Below are positions 27,360 through 35,116 of a DNA stretch of 64,000 bases, piece by piece. Where the stretch lies: the NCBI GenBank assembly GCA_903871605.1, contig CAIQHF010000014.1:1-64000 (forward strand). Direction: 5' to 3'. This DNA is from an uncultured Sphingomonadaceae bacterium. GTDB taxonomy: Bacteria > Pseudomonadota > Alphaproteobacteria > Sphingomonadales > Sphingomonadaceae. Within the stretch, counting starts at the first letter, position 1, and every line of letters begins with the position of its first letter. Below the pieces are notes generated by a model. That model searched no databases. It was not told the origin of the DNA and was given only the letters and a program-made list of their open reading frames with translations. Position numbers and translations under genes: made by a program.

Positions 27360-27413
27360 ATCGGGATTATCCGATCATCGGTCGATGCGCAAGACCGATC
27401 GGCTTATCCCGAT
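27360..27413 (-). promoter_or_regulatory. ars operon promoter with two ATCGG-N6-CCGAT dyads
   Basis: Two 16-bp inverted repeats, ATCGG-N6-CCGAT, at 27360-27375 and 27398-27413, with centres 38 bp apart. The first ends two bases before the arsR start codon. On the minus strand a TTGCGC box (27387-27392) is followed after 17 bases by TAATCC, or after 15 by GATAAT, inside the proximal dyad. The likely transcription start is then at or within a few bases of the arsR ATG. ArsR binding here would block polymerase. No experimental site is known to me. Confidence 0.65.
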
Positions 27414-27455
27414 GCAAAGGCGTCCGTGTCGCGCGACCGGTGCGCCCGCGCCGCG

Positions 27456-29027
27456 TCAGCCCGCCTCGAGGTCGCGCAGATCGGCGCCGCGCGTTTCGCG
27501 CCCGAAGACCGCGACCAGCAGCATTGAGGCGGCCGCCGGGACCATGATCGCGCCCGCGACGATGCCCATCGACGGGACGCTTCCCGATATGCTCAGCGCC
27601 TGGGCGAGCAATCCGCCGCCCTTGGTGCAGGCGGCGATCCAGCCGGTCGCGCGTGCGCGTATGCCGAGCGGAACGCTCTCGGCGGCGTAGGGAAGCAGGA
27701 TCGCGATGATGCCGTTGGTCCCGACGATCAACAGCGCCACCGGCCAGACCGGACTGCCGCCGCGCGTCGCCTCGAGCCTGAGCACGAGCGCCAGGCCGGC
27801 CAGCGTCACGCCGATCATCGTGACGAGCGCCCATTTGCTGCTCCACCGGCTGTAGAGCAGCGCGGCGATCAGCACGGTCGGGCAGGCGATCAGCGCCGAC
27901 TCGGCGAGCAGCCGGCTGGACACGCCGATCGAATAGCCCTTCGCCACGAGATCGGCGGGCAGCCAGAGCAGCAGCCCGAAATTGACGAGGCCCCAGGCGA
28001 GCGCGCAGACGCTGAGCGCGGCGATCTTGGCGACGAGGCGCGCTCCGGTCAGCGCGCCATAGCCCGGTGCGGTCGGCGGGGTACGCCGCGGCGGGCTTGC
28101 CTCGGCGCGCGATCCGAACAGGCGCATTACGCGCTCCGCCTCATGGACGCGGCCGCGCGCCAGCAGGAATTTGGCGGATTCGGGAATGAGACCGCCGAGC
28201 AGGATGAGCGTCAGCCCGGTCGGCAGGTTGATCAGCCAGAGCACGCGCCACCCGAAGACGGGCTGCAACAGCGCCGAGGCGCCGCTCGCTGCGAAATAGC
28301 CGCCGACCGCGCCCAGCCCGCCGACCAGCACGAGCGCCCATCCCCGATGGCGGTTGGGCATCATCTCGGCGAGCAGCGCGTAGGTGACGGGCAGCATGCC
28401 CCCTGCCGCAAGACCCATGATGAAGCACATGGCGATATTCCAGGCGAGGCTCGGCATGGCGCCGCAGATCGATGTTCCCACAAACATCACCGCCGACAGC
28501 AGGATCGACGCCTTGCGCCCGTAGATGTCCGCGATCACCCCCCACAGGAAGGACCCGGTTACCGTGCCGAGCAAGGCGAAGAACGGGACGAGGCTGACGG
28601 TCGCCTTCGGCACGCCATATTCGTCGACCATTCCGACCACCGCGAAACCGAGCGATGCCGGCTTCATGACGTCGATGACGAGCGCGACCACCAGCACGGT
28701 CATCAGCCGCCAATGCTGCCAGCCCAGTGGCGCATCCTCGGGCGCCATCATCACGATCGCGGCAGCGGCCTGGCGCTGCGCCGCGACGTTGCGCGGCAGA
28801 AGCCCGTAGCCGGCGATCGCGACCCCGACGATGATCAGCGCCATGCCCGCGATCATCTCGCCACCCATGGGCATACCGGCGAGCCGGTAATGCATCGCGC
28901 GCGCCATCAGAAATGCCGGGACGTGGGCCAGCACGCCGAGCGTGACGGCACAGCATCCGAGCGTGAAGGCCCAGACCGCCTGGCGATCGGAAAGGACGTT
29001 GGATCGGGCAGCAGCAGCGATGGTCAT
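27456..29027 (-). CDS. MFS transporter with N-terminal membrane extension
   Basis: A 523-residue major facilitator of the sugar/organic-anion porter type. The motif between helices 2 and 3 of the core is GVIADIYGRKASIL, and there is a PNRHRGWA loop and PESAKFLLARGR at the mid-loop. Before the core, residues about 17-80 hold two additional hydrophobic helices (AVTLGVLAHVPAFLMARA and AGMALIIVGVAIAGYGLLP) not usual in 12-helix MFS proteins. Substrate unknown. It lies upstream of arsR on the same strand, 98 bp away, but the operator dyads in that gap make it a separate unit. Confidence 0.87.
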   Translation of the reverse strand: MTIAAAARSNVLSDRQAVWAFTLGCCAVTLGVLAHVPAFLMARAMHYRLAGMPMGGEMIAGMALIIVGVAIAGYGLLPRNVAAQRQAAAAIVMMAPEDAPLGWQHWRLMTVLVVALVIDVMKPASLGFAVVGMVDEYGVPKATVSLVPFFALLGTVTGSFLWGVIADIYGRKASILLSAVMFVGTSICGAMPSLAWNIAMCFIMGLAAGGMLPVTYALLAEMMPNRHRGWALVLVGGLGAVGGYFAASGASALLQPVFGWRVLWLINLPTGLTLILLGGLIPESAKFLLARGRVHEAERVMRLFGSRAEASPPRRTPPTAPGYGALTGARLVAKIAALSVCALAWGLVNFGLLLWLPADLVAKGYSIGVSSRLLAESALIACPTVLIAALLYSRWSSKWALVTMIGVTLAGLALVLRLEATRGGSPVWPVALLIVGTNGIIAILLPYAAESVPLGIRARATGWIAACTKGGGLLAQALSISGSVPSMGIVAGAIMVPAAASMLLVAVFGRETRGADLRDLEAG

Positions 29028-29065
29028 CGCCTCGCTCTATCCCAAAGTGCGCGGCGCTCAAACGG

Positions 29066-29272
29066 TCAGCCGCGCAGGAACCCGAAGCGGGCGATCGGGC
29101 CAGCGTGCGCTGCGGCAATCGACGACAGGCTGATCAATGTACCGGATTGGCCGCCTCGATCGTCGCGCGCACTCAGCATCCGAACTGTCGTCTCGTCTTC
29201 GAGGAACAGCCCGACGACCGGCCCCGCGCCGTATCGGTAGGAGCCGGCATAAGCATGCGGAAGGGATGGCAT
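29066..29272 (-). CDS. Candidate 68-residue ORF upstream of the MFS gene
   Basis: ATG 29272 to TGA at 29066, 38 bases before the MFS start on the same strand. Sequence contains SYRYGAGPVVGLFLEDETT and ends HAGPIARFGFLRG. Codon positions look plausible, but there is no Shine-Dalgarno site and its start abuts the opposing GTG at 29274. Not recognised; may be chance. Confidence 0.25.
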   Translation of the reverse strand: MPSLPHAYAGSYRYGAGPVVGLFLEDETTVRMLSARDDRGGQSGTLISLSSIAAAHAGPIARFGFLRG

Positions 29273-29273
29273 T

Positions 29274-29627
29274 GTGGCGAAATGGAGCGTCTTCGCGCTG
29301 ATCGCGCTGGGTCTGGCCGCGATGCCCTTCGATTCAGCGATCGCCCAGGACCCGCTATGGAGCAGTCTCGCGCGCGGCAGCGACCAATCCGAATATGACG
29401 TCCTCCACCCGCTTATCCAGTCGGTCCTGATCGGCGATCCGGTCGGCGCAAAGCGCGCCTGGCATTCCGCCAGCGGCGTCGACGGTTTCGTTGAGCTCGT
29501 CAGTCGCGGCGATCGGTCCGGCGCTGCCGTGGTCGCGATCACGACCGTGCACCATGGCCACGAACGGCTGCTCGACACCTTCCGATACCGCAGACAGGCG
29601 GACGGGCATTGGCGCCTGATCGGCTGA
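29274..29627 (+). CDS. Small exported hypothetical protein
   Basis: A 117-residue protein from GTG 29274 with AAGGGA 10 bases upstream. It has a signal peptide (MAKWSVFALIALGLAAMPFDSAIAQ) with an AIAQ cleavage site, then a soluble domain ending GHWRLIG. The ending suggests a small beta-rich fold of the SnoaL/DUF4440 sort, but the match is weak and I do not claim it. Single gene, diverging from the MFS gene. Confidence 0.7.
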   Translation: MAKWSVFALIALGLAAMPFDSAIAQDPLWSSLARGSDQSEYDVLHPLIQSVLIGDPVGAKRAWHSASGVDGFVELVSRGDRSGAAVVAITTVHHGHERLLDTFRYRRQADGHWRLIG

Positions 29628-29678
29628 TCCGAGCGTGGCCTTGGCGAAATGCGCCCGCCATCGGATCGTGCTGCGGGA

Positions 29679-30077
29679 TCAATGCGACATGAGCAGCGGG
29701 ACCGGGGATTGCGTGATCGCCAGGTGGCTGGTGCCGCCGCTCACCGCCTCGCCAAGCCGCGATCGGCTATACGCTCCCATGATCAAGAGGTCGGCGCCGA
29801 CCTTGTCGCAATAGTGCAGGATCGTAGTCCCGGCATGGCGCGCGCCGGGGGCGAGGCGGACCGGGTGGGCGTCGACATCGTGCCGGGCGAGGTGCGCGAG
29901 ACAAGCCGCGGCGTCCGGCGCATCGCTGCCCTCGGCACCGATTGAGACGACGTCGACCGTCGCTGCGTCCTTCATGAAGCCGATGCCATGATCCATCGCG
30001 CGCTTCGCCTGCCTCGCGCCGTTCCAGGCGAATACGACGCGCCGAGGACGCCAAGAGCGTTCGCCGTGGCGTGGTCA
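29679..30077 (-). pseudogene. Truncated universal stress protein (second Usp domain only)
   Basis: The frame from 30074 down to 29679 reads RRVVFAWNGARQAKRAMDHG, then VDVVSIG and the Usp nucleotide-binding motif region ADLLIMGAYSRSRLGEAVSG, ending SPVPLLMSH. This is the second half of a tandem-Usp protein. A stop codon (30075-30077) lies just before it, no ATG/GTG/TTG precedes the first strand, and the first internal ATG (29996) would drop strand 1. Upstream, the same frame continues as RRPTITAPGA before that stop, resembling the end of a first Usp domain. Most likely a decayed gene; an internally started short Usp is the alternative. Confidence 0.6.
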
Positions 30078-30322
30078 GGCGCCTGGCGCGGTGATCGTCG
30101 GCCGGCGGCCCGGTCCAGCTTGGCGCGCGCCGCTAGTCGGCAGGGGCATCAACCAAATCTTTGACGTGACGTCAGGTTCAGCAAGACAGGAGCGATCGGT
30201 TCAGGCACAAGTCTCATGGGGAATGCGGTGGACCCGAAAGGCGTCGCCGAGGAACGGGAGGCAGGGGCTCTATGGTTCACGTAAGGATCGGGCCATCGTG
30301 GAGACGGGCGGGGCGATCGTAG

Positions 30323-31393
30323 ATGCAACGGGCAAAGCTCAAAAATGTCGAGATGCTGCGAGGCATAGCGGCGACACTTGTCGTCTTCTATCATGCCGAC
30401 AAATATTATTATGGGGTGCCGTCGCTCTGGCCGACCAAGATACTCGGGGGTCTGTTTGCGTTCGGCTATGCCGGGGTCGAGTTCTTCTTCGTTCTGTCGG
30501 GTTTCATAATCGCCACCGTTCACGCCGCCGATGGCGGGCGCCCGGCCATCATCCCGTCCTTCATTCGCAAGCGATTTGTCCGCATCTATCCGTTTTACTG
30601 GTGCTGCCTTGCCGTCACCGTCCTGGGAATGGTCGCCGTCCCCGGGGTTGCGTCGCGCATCGACGCTGCAGCGTTGGTCGGATCGTTCGCCCTTGCGGGA
30701 ATCGAGCCCTTGCGATCGGTGCTTTTCGTGGCCTGGACGCTGTTTTATGAGGTGGTCTTCTACGCGATCTTCTGCCTGTATCTCTGGAACCGCAGGGCCG
30801 GGCTGATCATGATACCGTTGTGGGCGATCGCCGGGCTGGTCCTTCGCGACTATAACCATCACGAATTCTATCTATTGTCTCCGCTGAACACCCTGTTCCT
30901 TGTTGGAATAGGGTGCGCCGCTGCGCTCAAGCGCTGGACCATCCCGATGCCGATCGTCCTGGCCGTGCTCGGCTCGACGCTCTTTCTATTCGCGGGCGCC
31001 TATGATGCGCTCGTCGATCATCTGTCGACGACAAAGGCGGTCGCGCTTTTCGGGCCGGCAAGCGCCATAGCGCTTATGGGTTTCGTCGAGATGGAGCGTT
31101 CGGGCATCGCACAGGTGCGTGGGTTGCCAGTCGTCATCGGACAGGCGTCCTATTCGATCTACCTGACGCACATGTTCATCGTCACGTTGATCTCGAAGGC
31201 GTGCCGCCAGTTTCATCTTTCCGACGTCCTGCCCGGCGAGCTTGCCTTCATCGTGTTCGCAACGGTCGCCGTTGCCGCCGGCATCGGTATCCACTTTGCC
31301 GTCGAAAAGCCGGTCATGCGGTGGACGGGACGTGGATTGGCCCGGGCGCGCGATTGGCGGTCGAGCATGGCCTCCTCGCGCGCCACGCAGTAA
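30323..31393 (+). CDS. Acyltransferase-3 family membrane protein (1 of 4)
   Basis: A 356-residue, ten-helix OafA/NodX-type acyltransferase. The family signature is in helix 1 (EMLRGIAATLVVFYHADKYY, with the Arg and His), followed by GVEFFFVLSGFII and RKRFVRIYPFY. These enzymes O-acetylate or otherwise acylate sugars using acyl-CoA across the membrane. This is the first gene of the exopolysaccharide locus, and its target is probably a sugar of that polymer. No C-terminal SGNH domain. Confidence 0.9.
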   Translation: MQRAKLKNVEMLRGIAATLVVFYHADKYYYGVPSLWPTKILGGLFAFGYAGVEFFFVLSGFIIATVHAADGGRPAIIPSFIRKRFVRIYPFYWCCLAVTVLGMVAVPGVASRIDAAALVGSFALAGIEPLRSVLFVAWTLFYEVVFYAIFCLYLWNRRAGLIMIPLWAIAGLVLRDYNHHEFYLLSPLNTLFLVGIGCAAALKRWTIPMPIVLAVLGSTLFLFAGAYDALVDHLSTTKAVALFGPASAIALMGFVEMERSGIAQVRGLPVVIGQASYSIYLTHMFIVTLISKACRQFHLSDVLPGELAFIVFATVAVAAGIGIHFAVEKPVMRWTGRGLARARDWRSSMASSRATQ

Positions 31394-31623
31394 CCGACGC
31401 CGGGTCGGATGATCCGGTGCACCGCCGACGCGCGACGAAGGTAGGGATGAAGCGTGGCGCTAAGCTTGGAGCGCCTCGAACGCCGGCGCGAGCTCGACAG
31501 CCTCGTCCAGCACCCAACCATCCGGGGCGCCCATAGCGTATCTTGCCAACCAGGCTACTCGCGTGTCTGATAGCGACGAACGGGCGAAGTCTCGGCGCGA
31601 GAGGATTAACCGAGGATCGCCCC

Positions 31624-31884
31624 ATGCGCATGAACGAGCGTGTTGCAAGAGCCCTGTGTCTGATCGCACCCCGCATCGCGATCAGCGGCGCGACGATAGC
31701 GTGGGACAATCTGTCGGTGGAGGCCCGATCCGAATATCGCGTCGCCGCGCAGCGCGTGATCGCGGCGATGCGAGATCCCACCGACGAAATGCTCGCCGAC
31801 GGCAATCGGCGCGACATGCCGCACGACGCGGCCAATATATGGGAGCGGATGATATTCCGCGCGTTGCACGAGGATTATGAATGA
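31624..31884 (+). CDS. Small hypothetical protein
   Basis: An 86-residue soluble protein from ATG 31624, with GAGGA 7 bases upstream. It contains SVEARSEYRVAAQRVIAAMR and RRDMPHDAANIWERMIFRAL, a helical pattern I have seen in sphingomonad conserved hypotheticals but cannot name. Its last codons overlap the next small gene by 8 bases, which indicates translational coupling. Confidence 0.65.
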   Translation: MRMNERVARALCLIAPRIAISGATIAWDNLSVEARSEYRVAAQRVIAAMRDPTDEMLADGNRRDMPHDAANIWERMIFRALHEDYE

Positions 31885-32152
31885 GCGCACACTCGCGCAT
31901 GTGGCGGCTATGACCGGCGATCTGCACGAAGTCTTCGGCTATCTCGAGGACGGACCGCATCAGCTCGCGGAAGAGATGACGCTCGGCGATGCGCTGACCA
32001 TGATGATCAGCTGGGATCCGGCCCGTCGTGCGCGTGCGGCGTTTTCGGGCGGGCCGTTCGACATCGTCGGCTTCGCGGGGAAGTCGATATTGTCGGGCGC
32101 CGATCTGATCGCGCTCATGGAGCGCGGACCGCCGCATTACGGTGCCGGATGA
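31877..32152 (+). CDS. Small hypothetical protein, coupled to the preceding gene
   Basis: A 91-residue soluble acidic protein; ATG 31877 lies inside the end of the upstream gene. Features: HEVFGYLEDGPHQLAEEMTL and a C-terminal SILSGADLIALMERGPPH. No signal or membrane helix; family not recognised. It ends within the 3' end of the convergent SGNH gene (16-bp overlap). Confidence 0.6.
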   Translation: MNERTLAHVAAMTGDLHEVFGYLEDGPHQLAEEMTLGDALTMMISWDPARRARAAFSGGPFDIVGFAGKSILSGADLIALMERGPPHYGAG

Positions 32153-33219
32153 GTGTCCCCGCGCTGGTTTGCCGCTGTCGCATGTGAATCGGCCGTGCCG
32201 CGCTTCGGCGTACCGATCAGCATCCGCGCCACGTCCGGCGCGAGACGCTCGGTCAACTTCGTCGCGCCCGTACTGGTCATATGGGCATAGTCGGAATACC
32301 ATTCCGGATGACCGGCCACGAAGCTGCCGTCGACCACCGGCCCGTAATTTTGATAAAAGCGAAGCTCCTGCACCGTTCTCGGTCCCGTAAAATATGGCAG
32401 GAAGAGAAACATGATCCGGACATGCTCGCGCCGCGCTAGCTCGGCGATCCTGGCGGTCCAGACATATTCGTCGCCAAACTCGATCGCCGCCATCTCGCGC
32501 GGAAGAAGGGGGGGCGTTGTCCCCGCCTCGAGCTTGTGCACGCCGCGTTCAAGTTCGGACATCGCAGCGGCCTTGGTACCGTTCTTTATCGTCCCATCGG
32601 GGAGCACGATGTCGCCGGTGCTCTGATATGATTGTCCCCAATAGCGCGCCGGATCGAATTGCGTCCGCAGGCCATAGGCTTGCGGGAATATCCGCGCGGC
32701 GGTGAGCTTCATCTGCCGGTAGGGCAGATAGGCGAGGTTCGACAGATAGTTGACGTTGCCGGGATAGGCCGGGTCCGCGACGAGCGCACGGGGAGCGATA
32801 TATTTGAACGCCGAGTGACCGACGCGGCTCGGCTTTTCGGCGACGCTCAGGATCAGAAGTGCCGGGTGCTTGGTCTTGAGCAACTCTTCGAACACGGCAT
32901 AATTGATGTCGCGGCCGGCTTCCGGCAACGAGAAATTGACGACATTGGCGCGGATCCCGCGCGCGCCGAGCAGATCCTGCATGTAGGGCGCATTGAAATC
33001 GGCACCGATGCGCGACGAGCCGATCGCGACGACATCGATCGGCCTCGGGTCGAAGTGAATGCGCTCGTAGATCCAGCGCGACTTCCGGTGGATGGTCCCA
33101 TCCAGCAGCTGAAAGCGCTGATACGGATCGTCGGGGAGCAGAGCGGCCGCAAATGCGCACAAAAGCGCGGTTGCCAAGATCAGCAGCGTGATACGGGTCG
33201 AATGCAAACCACTTTTCAT
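32137..33219 (-). CDS. Membrane-anchored SGNH-like protein, MBOAT partner (DltD-like role)
   Basis: A 360-residue protein with one N-terminal helix (ITLLILATALLCAFAAALL) and a periplasmic SGNH-hydrolase-like domain. Block I is DVVAIGSSRIGAD (Ser68/Ser69), and the block V counterpart is DYAHMTSTGATKL near residue 315 with the His. It lies 10 bases after the MBOAT stop in an operon with an acyl carrier protein and an FkbH-like enzyme. In Dlt and alginate systems such partners move an acyl group from the MBOAT or carrier to the polymer. I infer the same here. Confidence 0.82.
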   Translation of the reverse strand: MKSGLHSTRITLLILATALLCAFAAALLPDDPYQRFQLLDGTIHRKSRWIYERIHFDPRPIDVVAIGSSRIGADFNAPYMQDLLGARGIRANVVNFSLPEAGRDINYAVFEELLKTKHPALLILSVAEKPSRVGHSAFKYIAPRALVADPAYPGNVNYLSNLAYLPYRQMKLTAARIFPQAYGLRTQFDPARYWGQSYQSTGDIVLPDGTIKNGTKAAAMSELERGVHKLEAGTTPPLLPREMAAIEFGDEYVWTARIAELARREHVRIMFLFLPYFTGPRTVQELRFYQNYGPVVDGSFVAGHPEWYSDYAHMTSTGATKLTERLAPDVARMLIGTPKRGTADSHATAANQRGDTHPAP

Positions 33220-33229
33220 TGCTCGACCT

Positions 33230-34792
33230 CTAGAAGTTGAAGTAGAGGAAGACGGCCTGGCCGCGCTGCACGAACATCACGCCGATGAAGAGCGTAACAC
33301 CGGCGAATACGATTCCGAGAAAATTAGGCCGCCAGGTCCAGTGCAAAGGTGCGCGGGCCGTGTCCTTCCAGTCGCGCCAATTATAGGCGGGATCGAACCG
33401 CCCCATGATCTGCTGCGTGTTCGGCATCAGGAAGATGACCGCCGCGCCGGGCAATATGGTCAGCCACAGCCAGAAGCTGATATTGGGGACATCCGCGCTG
33501 TTGATCCACCCCTGGGTGCCTGCCATGCCCTTCCAGATCGTTAGCGCGTCCGAAACCGTATGCGCGCGGAACATCACCTCGGCGACGATCACTACGAAGA
33601 GCGTCAACAGGTGAAAAAATAGTATTTCAGCGCGCTGCGGCTCAGGTACCGGCTTCTTCAACTTGCGCAGCGCGCGTCTGCGTCGATTACGCCGTCCGCG
33701 CCACAATTCGTTGGTCGTCACATAGACTGCGTGCATCAGTCCCCAGACGATGAAGGTCCAGCCGGCTCCGTGCCAGAAGCCCGAAATCAGGAAAGTGGTG
33801 ACGGTCGGGGCCACGACCCCGGCGAGCGTGCTCGCCGTCATCCCATAGTCCCTGCGCGCCGCGAGGCGGGTGAGCGGAAGCGCGATCGGCTGGAAGACAT
33901 AGGCAGTCAGGAAACGCTGCAGCGTCATGTGCCAACGCCGCCAGAATTCGATGATGCTGCCGGCGCGCAGCGGCGAGTGAAAGTTGAGCGGAAGCTTGAT
34001 CCCGAGCATTCGGGCAAGGCCGATCGCCATGTCGGAATAGCCGGAGAAGTCGAAATATAGCTGAAGCATATAGGTAAGCGCTGCCGCCCACGCGGCGACG
34101 AAGCCCATTGCGCCGACCTTTGTCGCCTCCGCATAGAGTGGATTGACCTGCAGCGCGAAGGTGTCGGCGATGACCGCCTTCTTGAACAGGCCGATCGAGA
34201 ACATCACGAGCCCGATCATCATGTTGCGGGGGATCCAGCGGGCGAAGGGCCGCCCTTGGATCTGTGGCACCATCTCCTTGTAGTGAACGATCGGGCCGGA
34301 GATCAGCTGAGGAAAGAAAGACGCGAACAGCGCAAAGTCGAGAAGCGACATCGGCTTGGCGTCACCCTGTGCCGAATCGACGAGATAGGCGATCTTCTGG
34401 AAGGTGAAGAACGAGATTGCCAAGGGCAGTATGACCTTGGGCAGGTCGAAACCGCCAAATAGAATATGCAGATTGTCGGCGAAGAAGTTCGCATATTTGA
34501 ACCAGCCCAGCAGGCTCACGTCGACAACGAGGCCGAAGATCAGCCACCACTTGACCTTGCCGCCATGGTCCGACGCGTAGGCGCGCTGGATCTGCGCACC
34601 GACGAAATAATTGAACAGGATCGATCCGATCAGAAGCGGCAGATATATCGGCCGCCACCAGGCATAGAATCCCAGCGACAGGAGCGTGAGGACAAGCTTT
34701 GCCGCAACACGGGACCACCGGCCGGCGCCATAGGTGAGCAGCAGCGCAAGCGGCAGGAAGCCGAATATGAACGGGAACGAACTGAAAAGCAT
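33230..34792 (-). CDS. MBOAT-family O-acyltransferase (AlgI/DltB-like)
   Basis: A 520-residue multi-helix membrane acyltransferase. MBOAT marks: WRRWH (His288), FWHGAGWTF (His341) and the downstream His354 in WGLMHAVYV, plus the AlgI-like YFDFSGYSDMAIGLARMLGI. Such enzymes acylate extracytoplasmic polymers from a cytoplasmic donor. DltB takes D-alanine from the carrier protein DltC, and here an acyl carrier protein gene is directly upstream (69 bp), followed downstream by an SGNH partner. The arrangement suggests an acyl-ACP donor rather than acyl-CoA. Confidence 0.93.
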   Translation of the reverse strand: MLFSSFPFIFGFLPLALLLTYGAGRWSRVAAKLVLTLLSLGFYAWWRPIYLPLLIGSILFNYFVGAQIQRAYASDHGGKVKWWLIFGLVVDVSLLGWFKYANFFADNLHILFGGFDLPKVILPLAISFFTFQKIAYLVDSAQGDAKPMSLLDFALFASFFPQLISGPIVHYKEMVPQIQGRPFARWIPRNMMIGLVMFSIGLFKKAVIADTFALQVNPLYAEATKVGAMGFVAAWAAALTYMLQLYFDFSGYSDMAIGLARMLGIKLPLNFHSPLRAGSIIEFWRRWHMTLQRFLTAYVFQPIALPLTRLAARRDYGMTASTLAGVVAPTVTTFLISGFWHGAGWTFIVWGLMHAVYVTTNELWRGRRNRRRRALRKLKKPVPEPQRAEILFFHLLTLFVVIVAEVMFRAHTVSDALTIWKGMAGTQGWINSADVPNISFWLWLTILPGAAVIFLMPNTQQIMGRFDPAYNWRDWKDTARAPLHWTWRPNFLGIVFAGVTLFIGVMFVQRGQAVFLYFNF

Positions 34793-34861
34793 TGCCGGCG
34801 CTCCCCTCGGCGTCGCGATCGCCGCCTGCGGCTCGTCAGCCGCAGGCGATCACCAACAAGA

Positions 34862-35116
34862 TCAGGCGTTCCCGCCGCCCGTTTTGGCGTCGATGACGGC
34901 GACCAGGTCACCGACATTCTTCAAGCCTTCCACCTCGGCATTCTTGAACTTGATCCCGAAATGACGCTCGAGGGCCACGATAAGACGGATGTGGCTCAGG
35001 CTGTCCCATTCCTCGATGTCGGCCGCGGAGGTGTCGGGACCGATAGCGACGTCGTCATCGATGTCGAAGATGTCGACCATCGTCTCCTTGATCGCCTCAA
35101 GCGTAGATTCGGGCAT
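34862..35116 (-). CDS. Stand-alone acyl carrier protein
   Basis: An 84-residue carrier protein. The phosphopantetheine site is Ser39 in EEWDSLSHIRLIVALERHFG. Of two adjacent ATGs, 35116 has better spacing from GGAG than 35119. It overlaps the FkbH-like coding sequence by 20 bases (coupled translation) and precedes the MBOAT gene. It is not the housekeeping AcpP, which normally has the GADSLDT site and sits with fab genes. Its position between an FkbH-like loader and an MBOAT makes it the probable carrier of the transferred group. Confidence 0.92.
   Translation of the reverse strand: MPESTLEAIKETMVDIFDIDDDVAIGPDTSAADIEEWDSLSHIRLIVALERHFGIKFKNAEVEGLKNVGDLVAVIDAKTGGGNA

Noticed and set aside
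31460..31669. A 69-codon minus-strand frame ending AWLARYAMGAPDGWVLDEAV
   Set aside because: The end looks protein-like, but it overlaps the start of the better supported + gene at 31624 and has no ribosome site.
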